NCBI RefSeq assembly: GCF_002078875.1
Contig: NC_034412.1
Location: 29,547,333-29,611,332 of the forward strand
DNA from: Numida meleagris
Lineage: Eukaryota; Chordata; Aves; Galliformes; Numididae
Reading direction: 5' to 3'
DNA: 64,000 nt
Shown here piece after piece: positions 1 through 12,200 of the stretch; within the stretch, counting starts at the first letter, position 1, and the number at the start of each line of letters is the position of its first letter. The notes beneath the pieces are model-generated. The model made no database searches, was not told where the DNA came from, and worked only from the letters and a program-made list of their open reading frames with translations. A program made the translations under genes and the position numbers.

Positions 1-92
1 GGTTTAGTGGGGTTATTGGTGGTAGGTGGATGGTTGGACTGGATGATCTTGTAGGTCTTTTCCAACCTAGCTAATTCTATGATTCTATGAAA
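1..92 (+). repeat. CR1 LINE 3' end, plus orientation
   Basis: The stretch GGTGGATGGTTGGACTGGAT followed by GATCTTGTAGGTC, TTCCAACC and a terminal ATTCTATGATTCTATGA is the 3' untranslated end of an avian CR1. Only the last ~92 bases are in the window; the body lies to the left. It ends abruptly where a CR1 in the opposite orientation resumes, so it appears to have inserted into that older copy. Confidence 0.9.
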
Positions 93-545
93 TCATTTCT
101 CCTTGTCCTATAACAACAGACTCTGCCAAAGGTTCTGTCCCCTTCTTTTATAGTCCCCATTTATATATTGAAAGGCCGCTATCAGGTCTCCCCGGAGCCT
201 TCTCTTCTCCAGGCTGAAGAGCCCCATCTCTCTCAGCCTCTCCTCACAGGGAAGATGTTCCAGCCCTTCAATCATTTTGTGGCCCTCCTCTGGACACAGT
301 CTAACAGGTCCACATCTCTCCTGTACTGAGGACTCCATGTCTGGATGCAATACTCCAGGTGAGGCCTTACCAGTGCAGAGCAGTGAGGCAGGATCACCTC
401 CCTCGCCCTGCTGGCCACGCTTCTTTTGATGGAGCCCAGGATACGGTTGGCTTTCCAGGCTATGAGGGCACAATGTCAGGTCATGTCCAGTTTATGATCC
501 ACCGTGATCCCCAAGTCCTTTTTGGCAGGGCTGAAGCCTCCACTA
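93..545 (-). repeat. CR1 LINE fragment, minus orientation (ORF2 C-terminal part)
   Basis: Read on the minus strand, this shows successive CR1 ORF2 landmarks: the CTTGGGGATCACGGTGGATC type start, CCAACCGTATCCTGGG, CATCAAAAGAAG, CTGGAGTATTGCATCCAG, and a GGAGAAGAGAAGGCTCCGGG block. It stops near GGACAAGGAGAAATG, before the terminal ~250 bases of the element, exactly where the plus-strand CR1 tail abuts. The 121-codon minus-strand frame at 108-473 is reverse-transcriptase remnant, not a host gene. The rest of its 3' end is expected left of the window. Confidence 0.9.
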
Positions 546-3434
546 ATAATTGGTTACATTAAGTATTAATGTTTCTTTGCACTTCAGTTTAAAATAAATG
601 CAAAGTTCTATCTAACACAACAACAACTAACCCCATTTATAAGCAGAAGATGACTGTGATATAAACTCTATTGGTATGTGTACATCACATATCTACAGAA
701 AGTGCTTAAGTGACCGAATTATTCTTTACCCAGTACTGAGAACTGTACAGCCTGCCAGTCCACGAGGACTGAGCGTTAAGATTCAGAGAACAGAGATGAA
801 GTACTGGGGGCAAAATAAGCAAGCCTAACACCACATACTAAAATCTGATTGTTGATGGAAATCCAAGGGAAAAGATTTCAAGCAAGACAGTATATATACA
901 TATTCAAAAATGGGATGATTGCCCGTCAGACCACTCATCCTTTTAAGCTGGTTCTTTTTGCATCTGCAGGAATCAATATGCCAGACTAAACAGAATAACT
1001 ATAAACAAAGCGGCAGATAAACTGCTCTTGTATGCCAGCAATCTGGGACAGAAACAGTGAGCATAGCAGAAATGTGGGTAATTAAGTAAATAAAACAGAT
1101 CAAACTTAATTACAGCTGTTTTCAGTAAATGGAAGCCAAGTTTACATAGGTTTTTCTGTTAAAACTCAGAACACCATGCAAGACATATCCCAAACAATAT
1201 TTTCAGGCAAGTTAATGGCACTGCGATTAATTTCTCACACACATTCCAAGAACAGCTACTGTTCACTCACTGCAGCGGAACCTTTTTACTTTCAAAATCT
1301 TCTAAGAGAAGGTATTCCTGCCCTTCTTCAGAGATAAAGGGTGACCCCTGGCTGGTTCATAAATGCAAGAAAAATGAGGAAGACAGCGTTATTTCCATAT
1401 ACATCTTGAACGAGCCAGAACAATAAGAGTTTAGGAAACAGCCCTTGGCTTCATTTTCTTATTTATGATCCAAATATGAACCTCATATTCTCACTAAACG
1501 CTACAGTTAAACAATACTCTTTTTCAAGCCAACAGTGATCAGAGCCTGAAACTATTTTAGACAAAATACAGCATGATAATTCTAACTGCAAGTACTGCGT
1601 TCCAACTACTCTACTAACACTATGCGATGCACTACACGACACCGTAAGGAAACATTTTGAAATTATTTGTTCGTTTTGAAACACAAGCACTAAAAATTCT
1701 GAAAAGGAAGGTTGACCATGGCCTCTAGATTTCTCAGTTACCCATCTCACCCCAAAAAAAATTCCAAAGCGTTTAAAGAAAATTCAGTGGTTCCCAGATT
1801 ATCTATAAAGTAATAAGTAAAATTAGAGCAGAAAACATTTCCTCGGCATATTGGCAACTTTAAAATCTAAAGAGAAAACAATAGAGAAATAAACCATTCA
1901 AGAAACAAAACCCATCTATAAATTAAACAATGCCGATCCATTATGCTTTGCTTTTAATTAGCATTTACACATTTTTCCCCCAATTGAAATAAAGGTTGTA
2001 TGAAATAGATGCATTAATTTCCAGATAGGGAACAATAAGAAAATGATGCAGACATTTATTTCTTCCTCACCTGCAAGGAGGTGGATAGCAGTAATGTACA
2101 TGGTGCCCTCTAACACCATTTTATTAACATGCTATGCAGATACACAAAGCTCTAATTCCACATGAAAATTGAATATATCCTGCATGTCAGCCCAAATCCA
2201 GCAGAATGCCTGCTGTACCAGACAGGAGCAATCTTTTTTCCACCTAAAAACTCCAGCATAACTATTGCTTTGAATTTTCATTATTATAACCTTCTTACTA
2301 AAGAGACACAGCTTTTTAGTGAACTTACTTAAACATAATGCAGTAAGTCCATATCATTTCCCACTGATAACCTTGCCAATGTTTCATTGCTTTGAAACAC
2401 TTCTGCAAAAAAATCAATTATTTTAACAACCTCTACACTCCCCATGACTTCATTCAGTTCTTCTCCAGTCCCCTTGGCATTTTTTATCTCCACTGGACAT
2501 TGTCTTCCCCAAACATTCAAATACCTTCTCCTGTAATCACCTACAGTCTTCCTCAAGAAATTTTGGAGGTTATTCACAGACTCCATTCCTTGCCCTGTTG
2601 TGTGACCACTTTATGGACTCCTCAGACTTTGTTGTTTCTACTTAAGTCATGCAAATACGTAAGTACAAGAAAACCAACCACATATACCATCCTTGATCAT
2701 TCTTAAAAACATTCTTCATTTCATGCTAGAAATCCACTCTGTGCCCATCCCTCGTGAAAACAAAGGGGTACTCAGGCTTTTCTGATGACTCAGGGCTCTG
2801 AAACGAGCCAAGATTTATCTGTCAAGCCATTATGGAAACAAAACCAAAACTTTTGATAATTTTTGGCAGGAACTATGACATAGCTATCAGGCACCATCGG
2901 CTTCTAAACATCAGTAAACATTAACAACTTCAATATTCATAGAACACATTGGATTTCCCCTTCACTACAGGGTGCTTTGGGGGCATGCCATGCTGCCTCC
3001 GACCTGCACATTCCAGACACCAGAGGAACTGTGGGCTCATTCCTCCATTTTATAATGAAGATTGTAAAGGGTGGATACTTTTCTACCATGCAATCATCAG
3101 TAAACGGAGAAAGAAACTACTCAAGCACAAGAGAAATATAAAAATGCCAAGGGAGCAGAGAGCATATGGCTCAGGTAAAACTGATAGAGCATCAAGTTGT
3201 TGATGAAGAAAGCAGTACCACTAAGAAGTATGGCCCTGAGGGAGTGTAAGAAATGCTCAAAAAAAAAAACAACCACTATCCAAAGAAAGCTCTCTTCAGC
3301 CTTCAATGTATTTTCCTGCAATCATAAAAAGAATATGCAGTTTTGTATATTTAAGTGTAGATATCCCTGCACATTTTTATTTCAAATTACTGCAGAAAAG
3401 CAGCTTGCAAGAGATTTATAACTTTATCCCAGAG
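546..3434. other. Unique intronic sequence, nothing recognised
   Basis: AT-rich sequence within GAB1 intron 3. Open frames on both strands are under about 105 codons, overlap one another and show no recognisable family. No tRNA, small RNA or terminal-repeat structure was noticed. Confidence 0.6.
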
Positions 3435-3640
3435 AATACTCAAGGCTGAAAAGGACTTCTGGAGATCATCTAATGCAGCTCTTCCAATAAGAAAAGGGGA
3501 TTTCCAAGAAGGGTGAAGCTCCCCAGGGCCTCGTTGAATCAAGTTTTGTTTGTTTGCTTTTAAATCTCAAAGGACAGATTTCACTAAGTTCCTGGGCAGC
3601 CCGTTCCAGGGGTTGCCACCATTATCCCTTCTGAAAAATC
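3435..3640 (-). repeat. Decayed CR1 3' end, minus orientation
   Basis: The order of short blocks matches the complement of a CR1 3' end: AAGGCTGAAAAGGACTTCTG, GGAGATCATCTAATGCAG, then CTGGGCAGCCCGTTCCAGGG. Between them the match is poor and includes a TTTGTTTGTTTGC insertion. It is old and truncated. It lies 0.4-0.6 kb downstream of GAB1 exon 3 on the transcript. Confidence 0.75.
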
Positions 3641-4010
3641 ACAGTGATATTTATTAGATAGTTACCATAGATGATATATCCTTCTATGCAGAAGGTGCTG
3701 GAAATCTATTTAAGCTAAAAGTAGCAGTTCAAAATATACATTTCATTCAGCCTAGAACCACTACATTAATCTGATGCTTCCGATCGGGAATTGCTGTCCT
3801 TTTTTCAAGACTGCAATATGAGTCTAGTGTTCCAACACCTCAGTATTGCTACAAGTTCAAGAACAAAAAAGAGAAGCGAAAGTTACAGCCAACTTCTCTC
3901 ACCATTTATGGGCATCCAAACTTTCAGTGACTTAGCAAGATAAAAAAGTACTTTTAGCACAAACATTCTTGGCCTGTACAAATTTGTTATTAAGGAAAAC
4001 CGTAACTTAC

Positions 4011-4224
4011 CTCATAGGTTCAGGTTTTTTACTCTGGCAGTTTATTAGCAGTAGGTAGTCTTGAGGATCTTCTTGACTAGAGGAAGACTCCAGTGGGGGG
4101 ATGTTGATAAGCTGATAAGGAGGAGGTAGGGAAGATTCTGCTTGCATGGAAGGCGGTGAAGTGTTGATGGGCAAGGGTAACTCGGCAGATGCTTGTACAG
4201 AACTGACTGAGGGCTTCACAGCAT
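4011..4224 (-). CDS. GAB1: GAB1 coding exon 3 (linker after the PH domain, PPPY motif)
   Basis: This 214-base exon continues GAB1 from the split Asp-123 to Met-193, plus two bases of the next (Arg) codon. It encodes the flexible Pro/Ser-rich segment that follows the PH domain. Visible landmarks are AVKPSVSS at the start, LPPPYQLI with a PPPY motif at about residues 156-159, [14 protein letters not shown] with a tyrosine at about 179, and a basic-proline end KKPEPM. The acceptor is TTGCTTGCAG just above 4224; the donor is ATGAG|GTAAGT with GT at 4010-4009. The reading frame matches exon 2 exactly, and the joined text NPTDE-DAVKP mirrors the known GAB1 exon junction. The segment is less conserved than the PH domain, as expected for a disordered linker. 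No stop or frameshift is present. Exon 4, which should begin with the rest of the Arg codon, is not in bases 1-4010. Confidence 0.96.
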
Positions 4225-5007
4225 CTGCAAGCAAAGAAGCATACTACTTTATACAGTTAAGAAATAGTCTTAACAAAACTACCAAAATTTTTATTAACAG
4301 AACATCAGTTTCTTTTGGTTTTCTTTTTGAAATCAAAATTGTACAATCAGTAGGCATAAGAAAACCTTAGCCTTGGATACTAACGCTTGTTACAGAGCGG
4401 ATACAGGCCCATAGGTTGTTACTTGAAATTGGTAACCTGAGTCAGCATTTGCTTATGTTCATCCAAGGTCACTTCAACATTTGCAATTAGTCATCAGCCA
4501 AAAACTGGCTTCTCAGTAGCTGAAAAGCAACACGAAAGAAGCTGCTTTGGCAACAGAAGTTTCCCTGTAACTAAAATAATACTGAAATACAACAGGTATC
4601 AAGTTCCAAATAGGTCCCTCGTTACATACTCAAACTTTTTATTTTAGTGCAGCGAATGCAGTTATACATGGTTTTAAGCATTCTCTTGGTAATTCTTATC
4701 CACTCCCATTCATATATATTGCATACTAATGAATATTTTTTCACTCCTATTAAATTACCTAGGAGATAGAAAAATATTGATGCTATTAAACGTGAAGCAA
4801 TTCCTTCATTTTCTATTCTTTCACAGACTAAGAACAACATAGTTAAACATGCCATTTCTCAGTTATTTAAGCTCCCTTGTTCTTGCAATTCAGCGTAAAT
4901 TCTGATTTGTGCATCCCAGGAATGGACACTGATTATTAGCATTTTTAAAGTAAACACATTATCCAAGAAGAACTACTCTTTTTAGACTTAGAGGCTAGTT
5001 CTGGACT

Positions 5008-5026
5008 AAAAAAAAAAAAAAAAAAA
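5008..5026 (+). repeat. A19 homopolymer
   Basis: An uninterrupted A run in intron 2, with no recognisable retroposon upstream of it. Confidence 0.9.
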
Positions 5027-5749
5027 TCACCTCATCCAACTTCTGCTTCCCAGCACTATCCTGGGAAGAACCAGATGAACAGATGAGAACACAGCCCTCC
5101 TGCTTCCAGTTTTGTCTATACTAGGTACAAGCGATTTATACATGGAAATAGGAATAAAAGTACTTGCTTTGAACTCCCAGAGTACTTGCACAGGCTCAGA
5201 AATTAAATCCCACCACACCCACGTGGGTGGAAAAATGTATGAAAATGTCTCAACTTGGCCTACCTGAAAAGGTGGGAAAGCCTAAAAAAAGCTTTTACAA
5301 AAAGGTTGGACCAGACCTATCCATCAAATTAGTTAGCATAACAAAGGCAACACCAGACTGCACCCAGTGATCACACAGAGACATGAGTAAAACTGTTTCT
5401 TTACTATGTTTTAAAATATTAAAATATGAAGAATATACAATTTAAGAATTTCAAGAGCTCCGTGAAGCACGCATTAGACACCTACATTAAATAATACAAC
5501 TGATATTTCTTTATTCCCCTTATGCTGGAACAGAGAGGCATATGAATGGCTGTAACAGGCATGTATTGCTTGCTTCTGGAAAAGATGCAGCAGGAGAAGG
5601 GACAAGTAGCTCTTTGTCACCACCAGAACTGGGGACCACAAGCCAAATTGATCTATGAGTAGGAGAAAAAGAAAAAGGTTTCCTGTCAAATACACCACCA
5701 TTCTCCAGTCATCTTTACCAAGAAGCAATATTCACAAGGGCTTCAGAGT

Positions 5750-6275
5750 ACCAAGTACTGGAGTACTGTGTCCAGTTCTGGGCTCCCTGGTACAAAAAAA
5801 GACATGGATCTCCTGGAAAGAGTCCAGCAGAGGGCCACAAAAATAATAAAGGGCCTGGAGCACCGTTTTTATGAGGAAAGACTGAGCCACCTGGGTCTGT
5901 TCAGCCTTAAGAAAAGAAGACTCAGAGGGGGATCTGATCAATATCCATAAATACTTAAGGTGCGGGAGGCAAAGGGACAAGGCCAGACTCTTTTCAGTGG
6001 TGCATGGTGATAGGACAAGGGGAAACAGCCACAAACTGAAGCATAGGAAGTTCCACACAAATGTGCGTAAGAATTTCTTCATGGTGAGGGTGACGGAGCA
6101 CTGGAACAGGCTGCCTAGAGAGGTTGTGGAGTATCCTTCTCTGGAGACGTTCAAGACCCGCCTGGACGCCTGCCTGTGCAACCTGCTGTAGGGAGCCTGC
6201 TTTGGCAGGGGGTTGGACTTGATGATACCTAGAGGTCCCTGCCAGCTCCTACAATTCTGTGATTCTGTGAAATCA
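5750..6275 (+). repeat. CR1 LINE, plus orientation, 5'-truncated
   Basis: Landmarks in order are GTACTGTGTCCAGTTCTGGG, GAGAGTCCAGCAGAGGGCCA-type text, GAGGAAAGACTGAGCCACCT, GGTGATAGGACAAGGGGAAA, GAGCACTGGAACAGGCTGCC, CGCCTGGACGCCTGCCTGTG, then a 3' UTR with GGGGGTTGGACTTGATGATA and a terminal ATTCTGTGATTCTGTGA. The ORF2 C-terminus is broken: the frames at 5768-5950 and 5997-6191 are pieces of it separated by a stop and a frame change. It is inverted relative to the CR1 copies at 3435-3640 and 15085-15540. Confidence 0.93.
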
Positions 6276-6276
6276 C

Positions 6277-9200
6277 CGCCCCCTCTTCCTTGCCCCTGAC
6301 TAAACGCAACCTTCACATCGGTAGGATTGCTTGGTGCTGAGTTCACACATGGGAAAAAAACAAATCAAACAGGACGTCCCTGAAGCTTTCAGGGAAGAGA
6401 GATGCGTCAGTGAGACTGTAGGTAGCCAGGGAAGCCCAGCAGGTACATGGTAAGATGCATGTCTACATGAGCCTGATGTATTTCAACAAACCACGCACTG
6501 GCATTTCCAGGAAGAGCTCAAGATTCAATGGTAACTTTCCAGAGGAAAAAAAAAAAATACAACAAATCAAGCAGCTTGAAAAAGGACCAATGCATCATCT
6601 ATGTTTGGAGTAAGAAAGAATTACTTTGTGTTACAAGGAAAAAACAAGTCTGTGAAAAATAAATAGAAGTTAAAAGCTGGCTATACAGTAAATGGTGAAA
6701 AGAGGTAATGCAAATGCAACCAGTAGGCTAAATATACTGGCTCAGATCTGAAGTCTTTAAGCCCACAGTGCCATCTACGATAGTGGCCTGTCACAGCCAA
6801 ACTGAGCACAAGCAGCAAGGTAGGCCTGGCAGCGTGCCCTCAGTTTCTGGCTCCCAACAGCTCCAAGACATCCCATTGCAGAGGCTGCATCCACACTCTG
6901 CTTACCAGCCACTGGTAGACTTTTTTTCTCAGTTTCTTACCTTTTATATTTTTTGGCCTCCACAACATCCTGTTGCAATGGTTCCACAAGATACTATGAT
7001 ATTACACATCATGAAAAACTATTTCCTTTAATTTTAAACCTGCAGCCTGGTAGCTTCATTTCACCTCCTCTCCTCAGAGAAACACTGAACAGACACTGCC
7101 TATTCATTATCTCCATTCTCAACTTCATGGATCTTTGCCGCAGCTTCACTGACTTGGTGCTGCTTAATTTTTCTTGGTACAGCAACTACCTCACAGCAGC
7201 ACTTATTTCTCTGCACCCTCACCTCTCATAGCTCTACTCATTCCCTTCTGAGAAAGGAAGCCAGCTGTTGCGTAAAACGCAGAAAATCTGGGACACAGTT
7301 ATTGATTTACAACCACACAACAGTGTTTTATTCTATTTCTACCCTAACAACTTACATTTGATTGTTGCTGAGTATTAAAGTTAACACTGTCAGACTGCCC
7401 AGGAGGCTCTGAGTAAGGATTTGGAGCCCAATAACATTAATGGATCATTAAGGTCATTGTCCTTGTGACAAGCTGCCTCATCTACTTTGACAGATACAAT
7501 TTGACAAAATCCCTGAGTCCTTGCACAGATCTGTTTTATTTACTTATTTGTTTTTCCAGGCATTTTGTATGTGTTAAGATGCTCAGGCTACTGCCTGATT
7601 TAAAGGCCACTGGAACGCAGCATCATGTTGTTGACCTGCTGAGGCCACTTATTTGATTTATGCATTCATGCTTTTTCAAATTTTACTACCAAGAAAACAG
7701 TCATGTTAATGACTTATCACTGATCAAATAAATATTGTTTGCCTAGCTGTACCCTCCCAAATATTCTCCTTAGCCACTTACTTCAGAAGCTGATATTAAG
7801 AAGAGGGTTTCTCCCAGCAGCCTATTATGATTTCAAAGAGTACAATCAGCTTGCTTCATTTTGAACCAGCGGATTTTTAGGGAAGGGGTCATCTGCACAC
7901 CAAAGAGCATTGTAAGTCATTTGGTTTGTTCCCAGAGCTCAGACACTACAACTGCTTTGAGAAACTGCGAGCTGGAAAAACATCCAGAATATTTAACATG
8001 CAAATTAGTGTAAAAAGAATCCTATTTTGTTTTTATAATTCTTGTATTCAGTGCAGTTAGAACAAGCAGCTTTCTCAGAAGATGGCAGGAGTTTTATCTT
8101 TTCTCACTTGATCTGTTATGAGCAGCAATAGGCATCACTTTTTCTGGAACTTAAACTTTCTTCTCATAGCCATTTTCATATTTACCTGTCATGGTTTTAT
8201 GATTTTTTGGTTATTGGTATTCCACATTACCTCATTACTCAAACAATCAAAAATCCATGAGGTAAAAAGGAAAGCTTCTGAACAAGAATAATACGAACAG
8301 TTTAGAAGATTTGAGTGTGGGAATTTGCATTTAGGGATGCTTTTTGTTCTTAGTGTTACTGGGGTTTTTTTAAGTCAATTTTTTTCTACATTGTGATATG
8401 CAACAATAAAGTTTCAATACTGTGATAATGTAAATACTAGAAATACTCTCAAAGTGAAAAAACAGACTGCATTACAAGAAGCATCATTTCATTAAATGCC
8501 AAAATCATAATTGAAGAGTAAGAAAATTGATTATTTGTGCAAGATATGTAGAGAGACCAATATAGAAATGGAGTTTTCCCATCGTAATAATGAATCAGCA
8601 ACAGATACACAACAGCATGACTCTGCTATTGAGATGTCTCATTCAATCCATTTACCATGATGCAGATGTTCTCACTGAAACAAAATATTAGAGCAATACC
8701 CTTGCACAAGAATTTTCAGATACAGTAGTAGCCATAAAAGTGTAGAAGTACAAGTTACGTACTATTACATTACTCTTTTTTTCTACATCTATTCACTATA
8801 CAAGGTGCACATATGTAAAATAACTTCAAAGAATCTGTACAACTGATTACTTACTTCACTTTAATCCTTAAGAGGACTCCTTAATTTGTAAGTTAGTCAG
8901 TGAAGTCATTATCTCTGCTCCTTCGTGTAATAAGATACATTCTAAAATACACTGCCAGAGTTTCCTCTACTGTCAGCTTCTACACATCAAACTTTGCCGA
9001 GAGGCTTTCAGCATAAATGCTCAGTTTACAATCAGTGTGAAATCTATGCAGTGAGCCTCACTGCACAACCTTTCAACCCACTCTCTTGCAATTCCCTTTT
9101 CCAAGCAGCTCGTCAAATGACTTTAATGCCACAAAAGATATTCAGCAGGTACCACAGAGAAAACTAAGTAAACTGCCTACGTTAATTACATTGAGGCTAT

Positions 9201-12200
9201 TTTTCCTCAAGGAAAAGAAAAATTACCTTTCATATGATTTTCTGCTGAAGGCAATTGACAATTTAAGATAGAAATACCAAGCATTCAAGATTAGGGTTTT
9301 GACTGCACTGCTGATATTAAATGTTTTGATTTTTTTTTTTAAATTATTTAAGCAGTTTTTCCTGATATGCTTACCAAGTAAGAGGTACTGCTGCAGATTT
9401 CGTGCTCTATTTGTCTTCTCTTAGCCATATCATCTGAAGTTGAAGACAGCTCAGTGTCCTCTGATGCATTCCCTTTCTCCTTTTGATAATGGAGAATGAT
9501 TATCTCAGTTTTGTGAACCTCTACTAAGATCTTTAGCCAGCAGCTACCTCTATCACATCTGCCATGCCATATTTCAGGTCCTTCTCTGGACTCACTTCTA
9601 GTTTTACTACCACTCTCTAATTTCTCTAGATGAACTCTGGCAACTGTGACAACTTCCATCAAAGTCTATTCTGACCTTCCTCTCAGCAATTCCATACTCA
9701 CCAAGAAATCACACGTTTACATCTCACGGGAACTTCCTCAAAGCGAGTATCCAAAAAAGCCTACATAAGATACACTCTTGTGCCACTACAAGTGAATCTA
9801 TTGCTTCACTTGTAAGATAACTGACTCACAAACCCTATCAGAGGATTCCTCCCCTAATGCTTAACTTGGTCCTTTCATGTTTTTAACTCCATTCAGGGTC
9901 ACCAGTCACTCACCCTGCTGGCATACCATCTCTGAGCTGGTTTGGCTTTCCTTCTAGTTAGTCATATCCAAGAAATGTCAAAAATCACAGGTTATTTTGT
10001 ACATCATCTCTGCTGTGCAGTCTGTCCTATTATCAGACCCATTAAAACAAACTAACCCTCATTCAGACTGCTCCCACTGCATGTCTAACAGAGAGTAACC
10101 TATTTCCATTCCACTATTCCATTCTTGTCTCACTCACATCCATTGAAAAGGTTTATTTGGAGTTTACTATCCTTATAATGTGTTCTTATATTCCTCCATC
10201 TTCACCTTCATCTATTTCTCACTTTTGAGAGTTTTCATGACCAAAGTCCTCCATTTTCTTCATGTTACTGATATAGCAATTTTGATTCACCAAGCGTGCC
10301 AGCCTCTATCATCCACTTGATAAGAAACTTTTTTCACTTCTTATAGGCTAACCCTTCATGCAGGAAGGGTAACCTGAACACCTCTAATATCCAACTTGAT
10401 TTATCAAAGACCTGTAAAAATTTTTTCTCAGTAATCCCTGAGTTCGATGACAGCCCAACAACTGAAGGACTAAGTCAACTTATCTGCCACTATGATAAAA
10501 ACTGCTTTGTTTGCTCTTACTTCTTCTGACTCCTCTGCTTATACATCGATGTCTCTTATCATAGATACTAAGTTCTTAATGGCAAGGCCTGTTTCATACT
10601 TCTGCTACAGGAAGCACAGAGATACCCTGATCTGATACAGATATCTTCAGCACAGTATGGAGACAAAGATGTCTGGCTGTGCAGCCTTATTTCTTATTGG
10701 CAAAAATAGAAGGAGCTGAATTAGGTAGGAACATGGAGATAAGTTCATCCTGCCAGTCACTGGTCTTATACCCATACTATCATCAAGCAATCAATTACCG
10801 TGCGTCTATTATCAGAACACAACAAAGAAAAATTTGGTTGTTTGACAGTTTTTCTGTTCAAAATGCAGAAAGTGTGAGAGGCACATATCAGATGGCAATA
10901 TCCTGAACAGAAAAGCTGCAGTTCTTTCAAAGCATGAGCCACACTACATTCCTTATGATGACTGAAATTTTCTGTACTGCATTCAAGTTTAGTGTAAATG
11001 TAATTGTAAATCTCAATGTCTTATTCTTTTAACTCTCCCCTCCTGTTTCACTTGGTCACTGCTATGTTCATTCGAATGACCACACGCAACTAACACGTTT
11101 GCATACAGTAAGATCATTTCCTCCTTCCCTCGCTTTGCTAAGGGTGCAATTCATTACATTACAGAAACATGGAGCTGGATTGTATATATAAAGCATTCAC
11201 AACAGACAGCTACGGAGTTGTAGGGAAGGGCTTTCAGCACCTTGTTTCAGAACTTATACTTACATACCCTTAGAAAGTTTTTCTTTACCATTACATTTCT
11301 CACCAAAAATAAAACAACTTCTCATTAGATAACTGATCCATATCCTACTCACCACAGCTTTCTATACCTTTTAAGGCAGCTCTTCCCTGAGTATTTTCTT
11401 TCTGTAAAGAAAAGATTCTTCAACTATCCTCCTCACTGATCACTTAAAAACCCGTTTCCATTATTTCTATTGTTCTCAAAACATTTATCCACATCCTCCT
11501 GGAAGACCAGAATATAGTAATTCAGCTGAGGTCTCCTCAGTGCCAAGCACAGGAGAATGGCCATTTCTCATGTCCATTTATTCTCTCCATCCCAGAATGC
11601 ATGCTCGGAACTACAGTGACACAAATGACTGGGAACACATTCTCACTTATAGTTACATTTTAACCTCTAAATGACTAAGCCATACCTATTATATGATGAC
11701 CTTGCACTGAAAATATGAACATTAAGAGTACAATATGAAGCTTGATGGTAAAGCAATTCCGATTCATGGTCAGATGTAGCTTCCCTTTTGAAAAAGAAAG
11801 ATGATACAAAAAAAACCACTGAAACAAAAAAACATTTGCTGAAAAAGAAGTAAAAAGCACCCATAATTTTTTATAGAAGTAGAATTATTTAAGTTATTTA
11901 AAAATATATTTCCTTGATGTTTCAGGCTCACTGTAAGTTTAAGGCTACCTACTCACTGTAAACCCTACCTCAAAAGAAAATCCCTATGAAATGCCATACA
12001 ATTACATTTTCATCTAACTGTTACAGAACACACAATTTGATGCAATCAGAAAGCTGAAGACTCCTACAATTTGTGTAAGTGCCTAAAGAACACAAACTTC
12101 TCTAGTTATTCTCCAAACAGAATTATAACCTTGCAGATCTCCAGTACACTTCGGACTTGTGGTCTTCCATTAGCAGGTACATATATCTTAAAAATAGGAA

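Larger units (their letters stand above)
1..4010 (-). other. GAB1: GAB1 intron 3 (5' part)
   Basis: The donor ATGAG|GTAAGT ends exon 3, and intron 3 continues leftwards out of the window. It contains the nested CR1 pair at 1-545 and a decayed CR1 tail at about 3435-3640. Between 546 and 3434, and between 3641 and 4010, I see AT-rich unique sequence with no exon or RNA gene. No piece of GAB1 exon 4 (a long Ser/Tyr-rich exon in this family) was found. Confidence 0.88.

Noticed and set aside
5732..6346. A 204-codon minus-strand open frame.
   Set aside because: It is the antisense shadow of the plus-strand CR1 at 5750-6275.
11180..11230. A TATATATAAAG string as a promoter.
   Set aside because: There is no CpG enrichment, initiator or downstream exon; AT-rich introns contain such strings by chance.
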